Positions 55,629 through 64,000 of a stretch of 64,000 nucleotides of DNA are shown piece after piece. A program made the translations under genes and the position numbers. The notes below the pieces were generated by a model, which was not told where the DNA came from, ran no database searches, and saw only the letters and a list, made by a program, of their open reading frames with translations. The first letter of the stretch is position 1, and every line of letters starts with the position of its first letter. The DNA comes from Talpa occidentalis (lineage: Eukaryota > Chordata > Mammalia > Eulipotyphla > Talpidae), in contig NW_023605194.1 in assembly GCF_014898055.3 (NCBI RefSeq), positions 56,769,361-56,833,360 of the forward strand, written 5' to 3'.

Positions 55629-56074
55629 CTTCATCATACAGTGTCTTCCCTTAACCCCTTCTCTTAACCCTCTTGCCATTTTATCACTCATTTACTTGAG
55701 AGGTTTAGTTTGTTATAGAAGAGTAAAAATTAGTACAATTTCAGTGTGCTTGTTACCAAGCAGTAAAAATAAGAATGCCCTGGAGTATACTGTGCAGTTT
55801 AAATTTATAAGCACATTGTTACTCAATTTATTTTCATGTTATTATTCCAATTTAAGTTAATATATTCCTCAGATTTTAGGTAATGGGTATGGACTTGTAG
55901 GAATGGGTAACTCTGAGTGCAGTTAGAGTGAAACAAAACTAAGTAAGGAAAGATTACTTAGTGGAAAAAAAAAAGACATAAACTTGATAAAATAACTCAA
56001 TATAATCTTAGAAAACTTTAAAATGAGAGACAAATTTGACATTAAGTCTAAAATATACATGTGAAATTATATAT
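55629..56074. other. unique AT-rich DNA
   Basis: Nothing recognised. Confidence 0.4.
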
Positions 56075-56087
56075 CAAAATAATTTTA

Positions 56088-56362
56088 TTTATTTTTATTT
56101 TTAAAGATTTATTTATTTATACAAGAACTGGGGTACAGGCCTGAGGCGTGGGAGGGTGAAAGAATTCACCAGAGACAGAACAGGGAGCAGAACAGGCAGA
56201 TGGACCAAAAACACCACTGAGGGGAGCAGTGGGCCAAACAGGAGTGGTTTGCCGCACTATGTGGGTATCTCCCTGGTTGGCCAGGAATCGAACCTACACT
56301 GCAGAGGCTGCGGACACCTTCACAGCACTGCTTTCAACCCACTGCACCACCCAGGAAGGCCC
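56088..56362 (-). mobile_element. tRNA-derived SINE, group I
   Basis: Minus-strand copy with head GTGGTGCAGTGGGTTGAAAGC and end CCCCAGTTCTTGTATAAATA. Flanked by CAAAATAATTTTA / CAAAGTAATTTTA (56075-56087, 56363-56375), one mismatch. Confidence 0.95.
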
Positions 56363-56375
56363 CAAAGTAATTTTA

Positions 56376-57574
56376 AAGGAATTTGCAAAACTCTCCCTAA
56401 GACTGCATTTAGTGAATGTGAAATTTCAGTTTCTATCTTTTAGCACAGCTATTCTTAGACTAAAAGGCATATCAGAAGACAAACACATTGTTTTAGTTTT
56501 CATGATTATGTATCATGAAGATCAGATAAGGCAATTATGAAGATCAGATAAGGCTTTGCATTTTTAACTACCAAGAAGAATCAGAGTATGGAACAGTTAG
56601 TAAAATTCTGAAAGAGAGGGCTAATGGCATATCTGCAATATACAGGGATATTCCTTAACTTGAAGCTGAGACTTAATTCTAAGCAATAAACTTTACACAT
56701 TTTCTTCAAATGGTAAGGTTTAATGTAGAGTAGGATAACTATATGGTTGAAAACTTAAGTAAACTAATAATATGTGGGTAGAACATATGCTGAGTATGTC
56801 ATACATGAATGATATGTAACACCCACATCCATTCTAGTAGTTCTTAATTTCAGTCCTAGTTTTTTAATGAAGAGATAGTTTAGGCAAGGTTCACTTACCA
56901 GACCTAACACAAAAAGCAATTAGTTTATTGGCAGGCATGGGTTTTGGCTTAAAATTCAAATACAGGTGGAAGAAAAGTAATGCCAAGATTGATTCATTAG
57001 CAGTGATAACATATCTTGGTGTAGCTCTTCTTTATTTGCAACCTCACATTTAAAAGAAAGAAAAAAGCTTCATTGTTAGAAACCAAATGATGAGCAAAAG
57101 CAAACGTTTCCCATTTTGAAAATGAAGTTGAATTTAGCATGATGATCTGGTATCAGAAATTGCTGGAGATTACTTTGTTGATAATTCTCCCCCTTCTGCT
57201 TCAATGACCCACCTCACAAACAAAGTCTTCCAAAATGTAGAAGAATCGGATCTTACATGAGTGAGGTACAAAGTTATCTTCAATCTTGAACAGAAAAATT
57301 CTTCCTTTCAAAATTCATTTATTCCACAAAGACTTAGAAAAAAAAAATACTGAGTAAGCTGCAACTGAACAAGTTACACATATTTTGAATAGTTGGCCTT
57401 TTTTTACCTTTTGAAATGGTCCTTATTATAAGTGATACAGTTAATAGTAGCAACGTCTGCAATCAAGTTAGGAAAAGAACATTATCATCTATTCTTAGGT
57501 TTTGCTCTGATGTTATCACTTAAATTTCTGTAAAAGTAAATGATTAAAGTATAATGAACAGAACCATTCCAATT
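56376..57574. other. unique DNA
   Basis: About 1.2 kb with no recognised element. A local 18-bp direct repeat ATGAAGATCAGATAAGGC occurs at 56514-56531 and 56538-56555. Confidence 0.45.
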
Positions 57575-57587
57575 TTTAAAAATATAT

Positions 57588-57827
57588 TTATTTTTGATAG
57601 AAGAACTGGGTATAAGTCAGAGGTGCGGGGGTTGGGGGGTAAGAGGATTCACTAGAGACAGAGTGGGGAGAAGAAAAGGTGAATTTACTAAAATATCCTG
57701 CTAGGAGAAGCAGTGGGCAAAATAGGAAGGTCTGCTTAACCGTATATGGGTTAGCTTCCTGGCTGGGGATTGAACTCAGGCAGTGATAGCACTGAGAATT
57801 AACCCCCCTACGTCACCAGGAAGGTCC
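57588..57827 (-). mobile_element. tRNA-derived SINE, group C, degraded
   Basis: Minus-strand copy lacking part of the tRNA-like head (the CTGCAGAGGCTG region is missing at about 57780). Flanked by CATTCCAATTTTT / CATTCAGAATTTTT (57575-57587, 57828-57841). Confidence 0.9.
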
Positions 57828-57949
57828 CATTCAGAATTTTTTTAGGAAAATTAATTATGTACTTGATTGTTTGTGTAAATATTGCAATTACTAATTCCCA
57901 AATAGATTTCAGGTCAGATTTCTATAGACTTAAAAAAATCCTATTTTTT

Positions 57950-58680
57950 TTTTTAATTTTTAATTATTATGACTTGAAGGTAACACTGATTTCAACACTA
58001 TGTTTTAGCGTATAGGTGTATAGTCCTACAAACATATTTTATTACACCAAACCCACTGCCAAAAATATTTCATTATAGTCCATTGAGTCCTCTCCCTCCA
58101 CTCTTCTAACTTTTCTTTCTGTAGTGTCATTTCTGCAGGGGATGTTTTGGCTTTTGTTTATTCCTTTGCTTTTTTTTTTTTTTATATTACACATAGGAAA
58201 GAAATCATCCACTATTTGTTTTTCTCATTCTGTTGTATTTCATTTAGCACAATTCCCTTGTATTCTATGTTGTCACAAATGGCAAAATAGCTTTTTAATA
58301 GCTGAGTAGTATTCCATGGTATACATTACCTTTTCTTATTCCACTCATTGCTTACCAGACATTTAAGTTGTTTCCAGATCTTGGCTATTGTAAACAGTGC
58401 TATAATGAACATAGGAGTGCATATATTCCTTCAAATTAATGTTTTTGTATTCTTCAAGTAGATATTAGGCAAGGAATTGCTGGATCATATTATGAGAAGC
58501 CTCCATACTGTTTCCATAGAAAGTAGGCCATTCTGTATTCTCACCATCATTATAAGAGGGTTCCTTTGTTTCCACACTCTGATCAACACTTGTTTCTGGT
58601 CTTTTTATATGGAACTTTCTCACTGGTGTGAAGAGAGACCCCAAGCTAATTCAGTTTCAGTCTGTTTTTCAAGTTGCACA
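57950..58680 (-). mobile_element. old antisense L1 3' portion
   Basis: TTGTATTTCATTTAGCACAATTCCC, AGCTGAGTAGTATTCCATGG, CTTGGCTATTGTAAACAGTGC, GGAATTGCTGGATCATAT, CCTCCATACTG and ACTTGTTTCTGGTC are antisense L1 3' UTR and ORF2 C-terminal words in order. 5'-truncated at about 58680. Confidence 0.82.
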
Positions 58681-58719
58681 TAGGGTATGTGGACAATGGA
58701 AATGATTAAAATAAATATT

Positions 58720-59012
58720 GGACCTCCCCTGTGGCACAGTGGGTTGGGCACATCACTGTGAAGCTATTTACAACCTCTGCATCACAGGTTCCATTCAGCC
58801 GGCCAGGGAGATACCCATATGGCATGGCAGACCTCTCCTGTCTCTCCCGCTGCTCCCCTCAGCTGTGTTTTCAGTCTGTCTGCCTGTTTTGCTCCCAGGT
58901 CTGTCTCTGGTGAATTCTCAGCATCCCATGCCTTTGGCCTGTACCCCAGCTCTTGTATAAATAAATAAATCTTTAAATCTTTAAATCTTCAAATAAATAA
59001 ATAAATAAATAA
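58720..59012 (+). mobile_element. tRNA-derived SINE, group I, with amplified tail
   Basis: Plus-strand copy beginning GGACCTCCCCTGTGGCACAG, body CCTGTCTCTCCCGCTGCTCC, end CCCCAGCTCTTGTATAAATA. The CTTTAAAT unit of the tail is repeated three times (58973-58992) and followed by TAAA units. Flanked by AAATAAATATTG / AAATAAAATATTG-type sequence. Confidence 0.93.
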
Positions 59013-59023
59013 ATAAAATATTG

Positions 59024-59343
59024 GTGATATTTCCCTTGTGTGGATAAATTTTACCACATCCTTCAGTATAATAATTAGCATCAACTCATTTTTAGTTAAA
59101 TTTCCAAAAATCAGCCTTTGGATGGACCAAAATATAAAACCTTTCTATCATCTAATTTAACATAGCCTTGATTCAGGGAGCAAGCTCTAGGGAGTGAATC
59201 TTCATTTAGATTTCAGTATACATTTGCTTTCTCAGCCAGAGTCCTTATATGCTGATTTAGAAATATCTACTTCATTATGTGTCCATGCTATTTTCTTGCC
59301 ACAAAATAAAACTAATTAAAACTAAAGGGATTGAAAATATTTA
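59024..59343. other. unique AT-rich DNA
   Basis: Nothing recognised. Confidence 0.4.
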
Positions 59344-59357
59344 TTAAATGTGATTTT

Positions 59358-59634
59358 CTGTTTTTTCCTTTTTTTAAAGATTTATTTTATTTATACAAAA
59401 ACCAGGGTATAGGCCAGATGCGTGGGAGGGTGAGAGGATTCACCAGAGACAGAGCTGGGAACAGAACAGGCAGACTGAGGAAATATACTACTGAGGGGAG
59501 CCAGCGGGCGAGACAGGAGATGTCTGCTCGCTATGTGGGTTGCTCCAAGGCCGGCGGCAATAGAACAGGCACTGCAGAGGCTGTAGACAGCTTCACAGCG
59601 CTGCGCTCAACCCCCTGTGCCACCAGGGAGGCCC
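59358..59634 (-). mobile_element. tRNA-derived SINE, group I
   Basis: Minus-strand copy whose head (GTGGCACAGGGGGTTGAGCG, CAGCGCTGTGAAGCTGTCTAC) is the best match in this window to the 5' half of the mosaic copy at 27535-27808. Perfect 14-bp duplication TTAAATGTGATTTT (59344-59357 and 59635-59648). Confidence 0.95.
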
Positions 59635-59648
59635 TTAAATGTGATTTT

Positions 59649-60120
59649 AAATTGAAATAATAAATTATTACCCAAACATGCTTTTAATGAAAATATTACA
59701 CAGAAACAAGAAAAACATAAATCAGTGGTAATTTGTACCCCACTTAATTTCTGTTCTTTTACCTAAAACTAAATAATTGCTTTGACAGACTTAAATTAGG
59801 CTAAGTTGAAAAAAAAATTAGCACAACGTTTTGTAATACCTCAAGTGCATAAAATGATAGTTATTGACTCTTAGTGGATTTTTATTAAAACATTCCTTAT
59901 TATAAAAAACATTAGGAAACCCTTCTCTAGTCATAGATGTTTCCTCTAGAATCAGGGAAATTAAAGTTTTGTTGGCTGTTTAAGGCATGGTTAGGAATTC
60001 TTGTTTAAGGAATGTGGTGAGTAGTGTTATATAAAAAGAGTAGGGCCCTAGGTTGCAAGAGATGTTGCTTTTGAGTTTCATTATCTCCTTAAACTTTATC
60101 TTAACATACTGACTTCAACA
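59649..60120. other. unique AT-rich DNA
   Basis: Nothing recognised. Confidence 0.4.
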
Positions 60121-60127
60121 AAACAGT

Positions 60128-60260
60128 TTTCTCTCTCCCTCTCTCCCTCCCCGCCCCTCTGCCTCTGTCTCTCTCTCTCTCTCTCACACACACACACTCA
60201 CATTCACCCTACCACTTTCTACACGCACATACCTCTCTGCACACAAATACACACATAGTT
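60128..60260. repeat. pyrimidine-rich / (CT)n-(CA)n compound simple repeat
   Basis: An impure CT tract (60129-60185) passes into (CA)n (60185-60198) and CA-rich sequence to about 60255. Confidence 0.9.
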
Positions 60261-60467
60261 CATGATAATAGTATTTCTGACAATATTATTATAGCTTTCT
60301 AAGACATCTAAATCATAATGTAGCACTCCCCTAATGTCAGTCCATCAGCATATGTGCCACATGGAGCTGGCTCTTTAGATACCACACTGCATCATCTATC
60401 ACTACTTCCTCATGACAAATAGTTAAATACATAGCATAGGCCTAATATTTACTTCATTATTTTTTTA

Positions 60468-60940
60468 ACTCTGTTATTATTTATTGAGATAGCTTTGATT
60501 TACAACACTGTATTTAGGAATATAGGCTCACACCTCTTCAGATCCTCTTCAGATGTATGTTACATCTACACTACATCTACCACTAAGGTAACACCACAGG
60601 CCATGGGCCCCTCACCCTTCTCACCAACCCACTCTCCACTCTCCACTCTCCCTCTCTGGTAACCTCAATTCTGCAGTCATTTCAAGGGACTGTTTTGGCT
60701 TAATTTTGTCTGTTCATTTGTTTTGTTTCTTTTGTCCCACCTGAGTGAAACCCTCTGGTATTTGTATTTTTTCCTCTTCCTGACTTTTTCACTTGCATAA
60801 TTTTCTCCAGTTGCATCCATGTTGTTGTAAATGGCAAAACTTCATATAAAAAAAGTATTTGTATGTGTGTGTATATATAAGCACACACATATGTGTGTGC
60901 ATATTTACCACACCTTTATCCACTCATCTGTTTTTTTTTT
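60468..60940 (-). mobile_element. antisense L1 3' UTR and ORF2 end fragment
   Basis: TTTATTGAGATAGCTTTGATTTACAACACTG and CTCTCTGGTAACCTCAATTCTGC parallel the fragment at 40925-41145. It then continues into TCCAGTTGCATCCATGTTGTTG…AAATGGCAAAAC and ACCTTTATCCACTCATCTG (antisense ORF2 end). A TG/TA/CA microsatellite with dyad symmetry (60860-60903) lies inside it. Confidence 0.7.
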
Positions 60941-62409
60941 TACTTTTTCTAAATCGTATCTTATCTCAGTGAAGTATCATCAAAGTTATGCCAGTAATGT
61001 TATTTTATTATGAAATAAGAATACTAGATCTGAACTAAAAATATTTTCTTATTTTTACATCATGAAATATATAAAATCATTTTATTATCCACCCTTGCTT
61101 TATATGTATTTTCAACTCAAGGACTCATGTCCCTGATCCACATGTTTGAGTCTTTGAGACTTTCAAGAATATTTTTGAAACTTTAATTATTTATCTAATA
61201 ATTTATTGTACTTACCAAAGCAAACCCATATAATATTTGTCCCTTCAACAATATTCAAAATGTTTCAATGAAATTTACTCTATGGTATAGAAATCTTTCA
61301 ATCTAAAGATTGAGTGAAAGTAAGGTCCATAAATAGAATAGCTAAGTAACAGTGTAGAGTGAGTAAGAAATCCTGCATTTGAGATATATCTCCCAGAACA
61401 TAAAAAGAGTGTTAAGCCAGTAAAGGAATAAGTAAAGATCAAACGTCAGCCTGTCAGACACCCATAAATCACAATTAGGTTGTTTCCTAATTATAAATGC
61501 GCTCCTTGGCATTCTACACACTCTAGCATGTCAGGAAGAAATGTTAATATTCTGACCCAGAGGTCTGACAGCAGTAGACTTGCCTGATTGTTAAACTTAC
61601 ATATTAATATAAGATGTACCTTTGGTTGGCTCAAATCTGCCCCCCTTGAAGCAAGATGCCAATTATTTTCCTTGCCAGTTTTCAACTGGCAGGGCAGAGC
61701 TTTACTTGTTCTGTTCTCCCTGAAGTTCATGAAGCCAAATGATGAAAAATGATGAAAGGAATGCTTTATTTAGACTCTTTTTTTTTTTTTTTGGCCAGGC
61801 TTTTCTGGAAATTGTAGAAGAGATAGTACCACATTTCAAAACTATTTGAAATATTTATTAATTTTCCCTGACTCTTTAAGGCTTACAAAAACTGGTAATG
61901 GACTATCAACTTCTAAACAACTTGCATATATTTACATGTCATGCACTTTTTTCGAATTATATATGCCTTCCTCTGTCTTTAGCAATATCATGCCTATTTG
62001 TTCAAGTATTTCTGGACAACAACAGTTTGCTATAAAACATTTAAAATAGTCTGCATCCTCTGGGTTCATTTGGTATCAAGATAAGTGAAAGTTTTAATAT
62101 TTACAAAAGGTGCTTCACTCTGTTTCAAAAAGATTTGTTTAAATGAGATAAAATACAATAATATATTAATAATAATAAAATCGTATTGTTTAATTTTACT
62201 GATTGTATGCAAACATAAACAAGAGACTCTTTGATGTAGTTATATAAATTGAGCCAGGGATTGTAAGCAAATTCACAATTACAAGTCCACACATATATTG
62301 AGGTCAGTTTGACTTTATATACGGTTTTAGGACTTAATTTTATTCCTAATCTATGCCTATCTCGTGAATCAACAAAGAGATATCTTAGTAGAAGTTCATA
62401 ACATATATT
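60941..62409. other. unique AT-rich DNA
   Basis: About 1.5 kb with no recognised element. An isolated T16 run lies at 61778-61793. 61490-61740 is somewhat GC-richer and unassigned. Confidence 0.4.
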
Positions 62410-62424
62410 TTAAAACTAAAACGT

Positions 62425-62693
62425 GGGCCTCCCCAGGTGGTGCAGCGGTTGAGCGCTGGGCTGCAAAGCTGCCCACAGCCTCTGCAGCTCTGGTTCGAAC
62501 CCTGGCCGCCCAGCGAGGGTCCCACATGGCGTGCAGACCTATCCTGCCATGCCCGCCGCTCCTCTCAGCAGTGTACTTCATCAGTCTGCCTGTTTTTTCC
62601 CCACTCTGGCTCTGGTGAATTCTCTCACCCTCCTGCGCTTCTGACTGTACCCAGTGCTTGTATAAATAAATAAAAATAAATCTTTAAAAAAAA
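62425..62693 (+). mobile_element. tRNA-derived SINE, group B
   Basis: Plus-strand copy beginning GGGCCTCCCCAGGTGGTGCAG, B box GGTTCGAACCC, body ATCAGTCTGCCTGTTTTT, tail TTGTATAAATAAATAAAAATAA. Flanked by AAAACTAAAACGT / AAAGCTAAAATGT (62412-62424, 62695-62707). Confidence 0.95.
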
Positions 62694-62707
62694 TAAAGCT
62701 AAAATGT

Positions 62708-63697
62708 TAGATGAGACCTTTTATGACTTAATCACTTAATCACAGGGCTTGAACTTAATGTGTTCACAAAAACCCACTGCACTGCTATAAAAATGGAAAT
62801 AAAATGCACATTACAAATTATGGAGTGTGAGTTACTAGGAGAGAAAATTATTTTCAGAAGCACACCTGAGAAAAGATAACTTGTAAGAGGAGAGAGTAAT
62901 AATAATAGTATTAAAAATTGTCTGGATGAAGAGAAACTGTTAAAGACTCCAAGGACACTCCCTATTATCATTCTCATTTGCTCATTCTCCTCTAAGAGTC
63001 TCTCTTTGTATCTCTTTGCCCATTGGTGCCTCCCTCTTCCCTTTCTTCTGCCTCTCTCCCCTATCCCTTTTCTGCTGCAGTGCAGATTTAAAGTTAATCT
63101 AAATATTCAGTAACTCTGTTGTAAAGTAAACACTAAGTCCAAATTCCTTAAAGTTCTTTACTATGGTATTATTTATTCTCCTAATTCTAATCCTCTTCTT
63201 TCTGTAGTAATAATTATATATACTAATTAAAATGAGGTCAAGCAAGACAGAACTATTATACCATCATATCAAATAAATATGATTTATATCAGATAATTAT
63301 GAGTGTAGACATCTCCATAGTCATATAGCAGTTAGAGAAAGACATTGCTATAGATTTTGAAGGCTACTAGAAAGATAAATGTGTTTATGAAAATATGATA
63401 ATGGACTATAATATGCATACTGTATTTAATAAATGAAATTTATTTTTTTATTTAAGAAGATAAGTGGAAATTGAAGCATGATATACTTCAGATTAGTATT
63501 TTTTAGAGAATTATTTAAGAAATAAAAAAAAGAGTGTAAAAATATTATTAAATTAAAGCCACTATGTTTAATCTACATTTTAATACTACATTGTATAGAC
63601 TGACTTCCTGGTATGAATATTTGAGATGATGGTCAATTATTTCACTCTCCTTCCAAATTTTTGGCATTATGTCAATTAAAAATTTGTGTAACCATTT
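62708..63697. other. unique AT-rich DNA
   Basis: No repeat or coding feature recognised. A C/T-rich patch lies at 62985-63075. Confidence 0.4.
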
Positions 63698-63712
63698 ATA
63701 ATAATACAATTA

Positions 63713-63982
63713 GGGCCTCCCCGGTGGCACAGCGGTTGAGCACTGCGTTGTGAAGCTGCCGCAGCTTCTGCAGCGCAGGTTCGATTCCTGGCTGCTCCCC
63801 GGCCACCAGAGAAGGGTCCCACATGACACGCAGACCTCTCCTGCCACCCGCTGCTCCCCTCAGCAGTGTACTTTGACCCTTCTGCCTGCTCTGCTCCCTG
63901 CTCTGGCTCTGGTGAATTCTCTCACCCTCTCGCGCTTCTGACTGTACCCAGTGCTTGTATAAATAAATAAATAAATAAAAAA
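63713..63982 (+). mobile_element. tRNA-derived SINE, group A
   Basis: Plus-strand copy beginning GGGCCTCCCCGGTGGCACAG, B box GGTTCGATTCC, group A insert present, tail TTGTATAAATAAATAAATAAA. Flanked by ATAATAATACAA on both sides (63698-63709 and about 63983-63994). Confidence 0.95.
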
Positions 63983-64000
63983 ATAATAATACAAAAAAAA

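Noticed and set aside
1..64000. Regularly recurring near-identical blocks as a possible CRISPR or satellite array
   Set aside because: Spacing and orientation are irregular, each block is about 250 bp with its own target-site duplication, and the context is a vertebrate genome: dispersed SINEs.

Overview
This window looks like mammalian nuclear DNA from a gene-poor, AT-rich region. I find no protein-coding gene, no exon of a recognisable protein, and no functional RNA gene. Almost all open frames are short, and the longest ones run antisense through old LINE-1 or SINE copies. What can be supported is layers of interspersed repeats: 40 copies of one tRNA-derived SINE family (about 17% of the window), at least a dozen LINE-1 (L1) fragments in both orientations, two MaLR/MLT1-type solo LTRs, ancient MIR and L2 remnants, and simple repeats. 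MIR, L2, MLT1 and L1 together indicate a placental mammal. The SINE head resembles those of laurasiatherian tRNA-derived SINEs (cetartiodactyl CHR-like, or the Rhin-type SINEs of rhinolophoid bats), but I cannot fix the species from memory. Window-wide absence of primate Alu or rodent B1/B2 is consistent with Laurasiatheria.

SINE family. The full element is about 250 bp. It starts GGGCCTCCCTGGTGGCGCAG, carries a pol III A box and B box in the tRNA-related head, has a unique body of about 130 bp, and ends TTGTATAAATAAATAAATCTTT plus an A tail (written here only as a pattern of TAAA repeats). Four diagnostic groups are used below. Group A is least diverged; it has a CTGCTCCCCGG insert after the B box and the body motif CGGTCCTTCTGCC. 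Group B lacks the insert and has CGTCAGTCTGCCTGTTCTG. Group I is intermediate, with a GTGAAGCTGTCCGCAGCC head and a CCTGTCTCGCC body. Group C is most diverged, with a GTGCAAGGGGTTAA-type head, a GACCTGTACCCCAGCTCTTG end and a TGCATAAATAAATA tail. Many copies have clear 9-19 bp target-site duplications, as expected for L1-mediated retroposition.

Layout. 1-9.3 kb: SINEs in AT-rich unique DNA, a MER5-like remnant, a perfect 79-bp tandem duplication and an L1 3' UTR. 9.3-13.1 kb: L1 and MIR remnants. 13.1-17.6 kb: one long antisense L1 (3' UTR back to the endonuclease/linker part of ORF2) carrying four SINEs. 20.9-23.2 kb: two abutting antisense L1s with two SINEs. 23-31 kb: mostly unique DNA with scattered SINEs, MIR and L2. 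31.8-35.6 kb: a twin-primed L1, an MLT1 LTR, an 85-bp tandem duplication, a CT/AT/AG palindromic microsatellite and a second inverted L1 composite. 36.98-37.55 kb: a near-perfect 565-bp palindrome, the most unusual object here. 38.4-38.9 kb: a second MLT1-type LTR. 46.3-47.0 kb: sense L1 3' end. 48.4-53.5 kb: dense antisense L1 pieces plus SINEs. 54-64 kb: SINEs, L1 3' ends, MIR and L2.

No gene system, CRISPR-like array or new functional module is visible. The points of interest concern genome dynamics: palindrome formation, SINE subfamily structure (a shared new 3' extension and a mosaic copy), L1 inversion, and local duplications.
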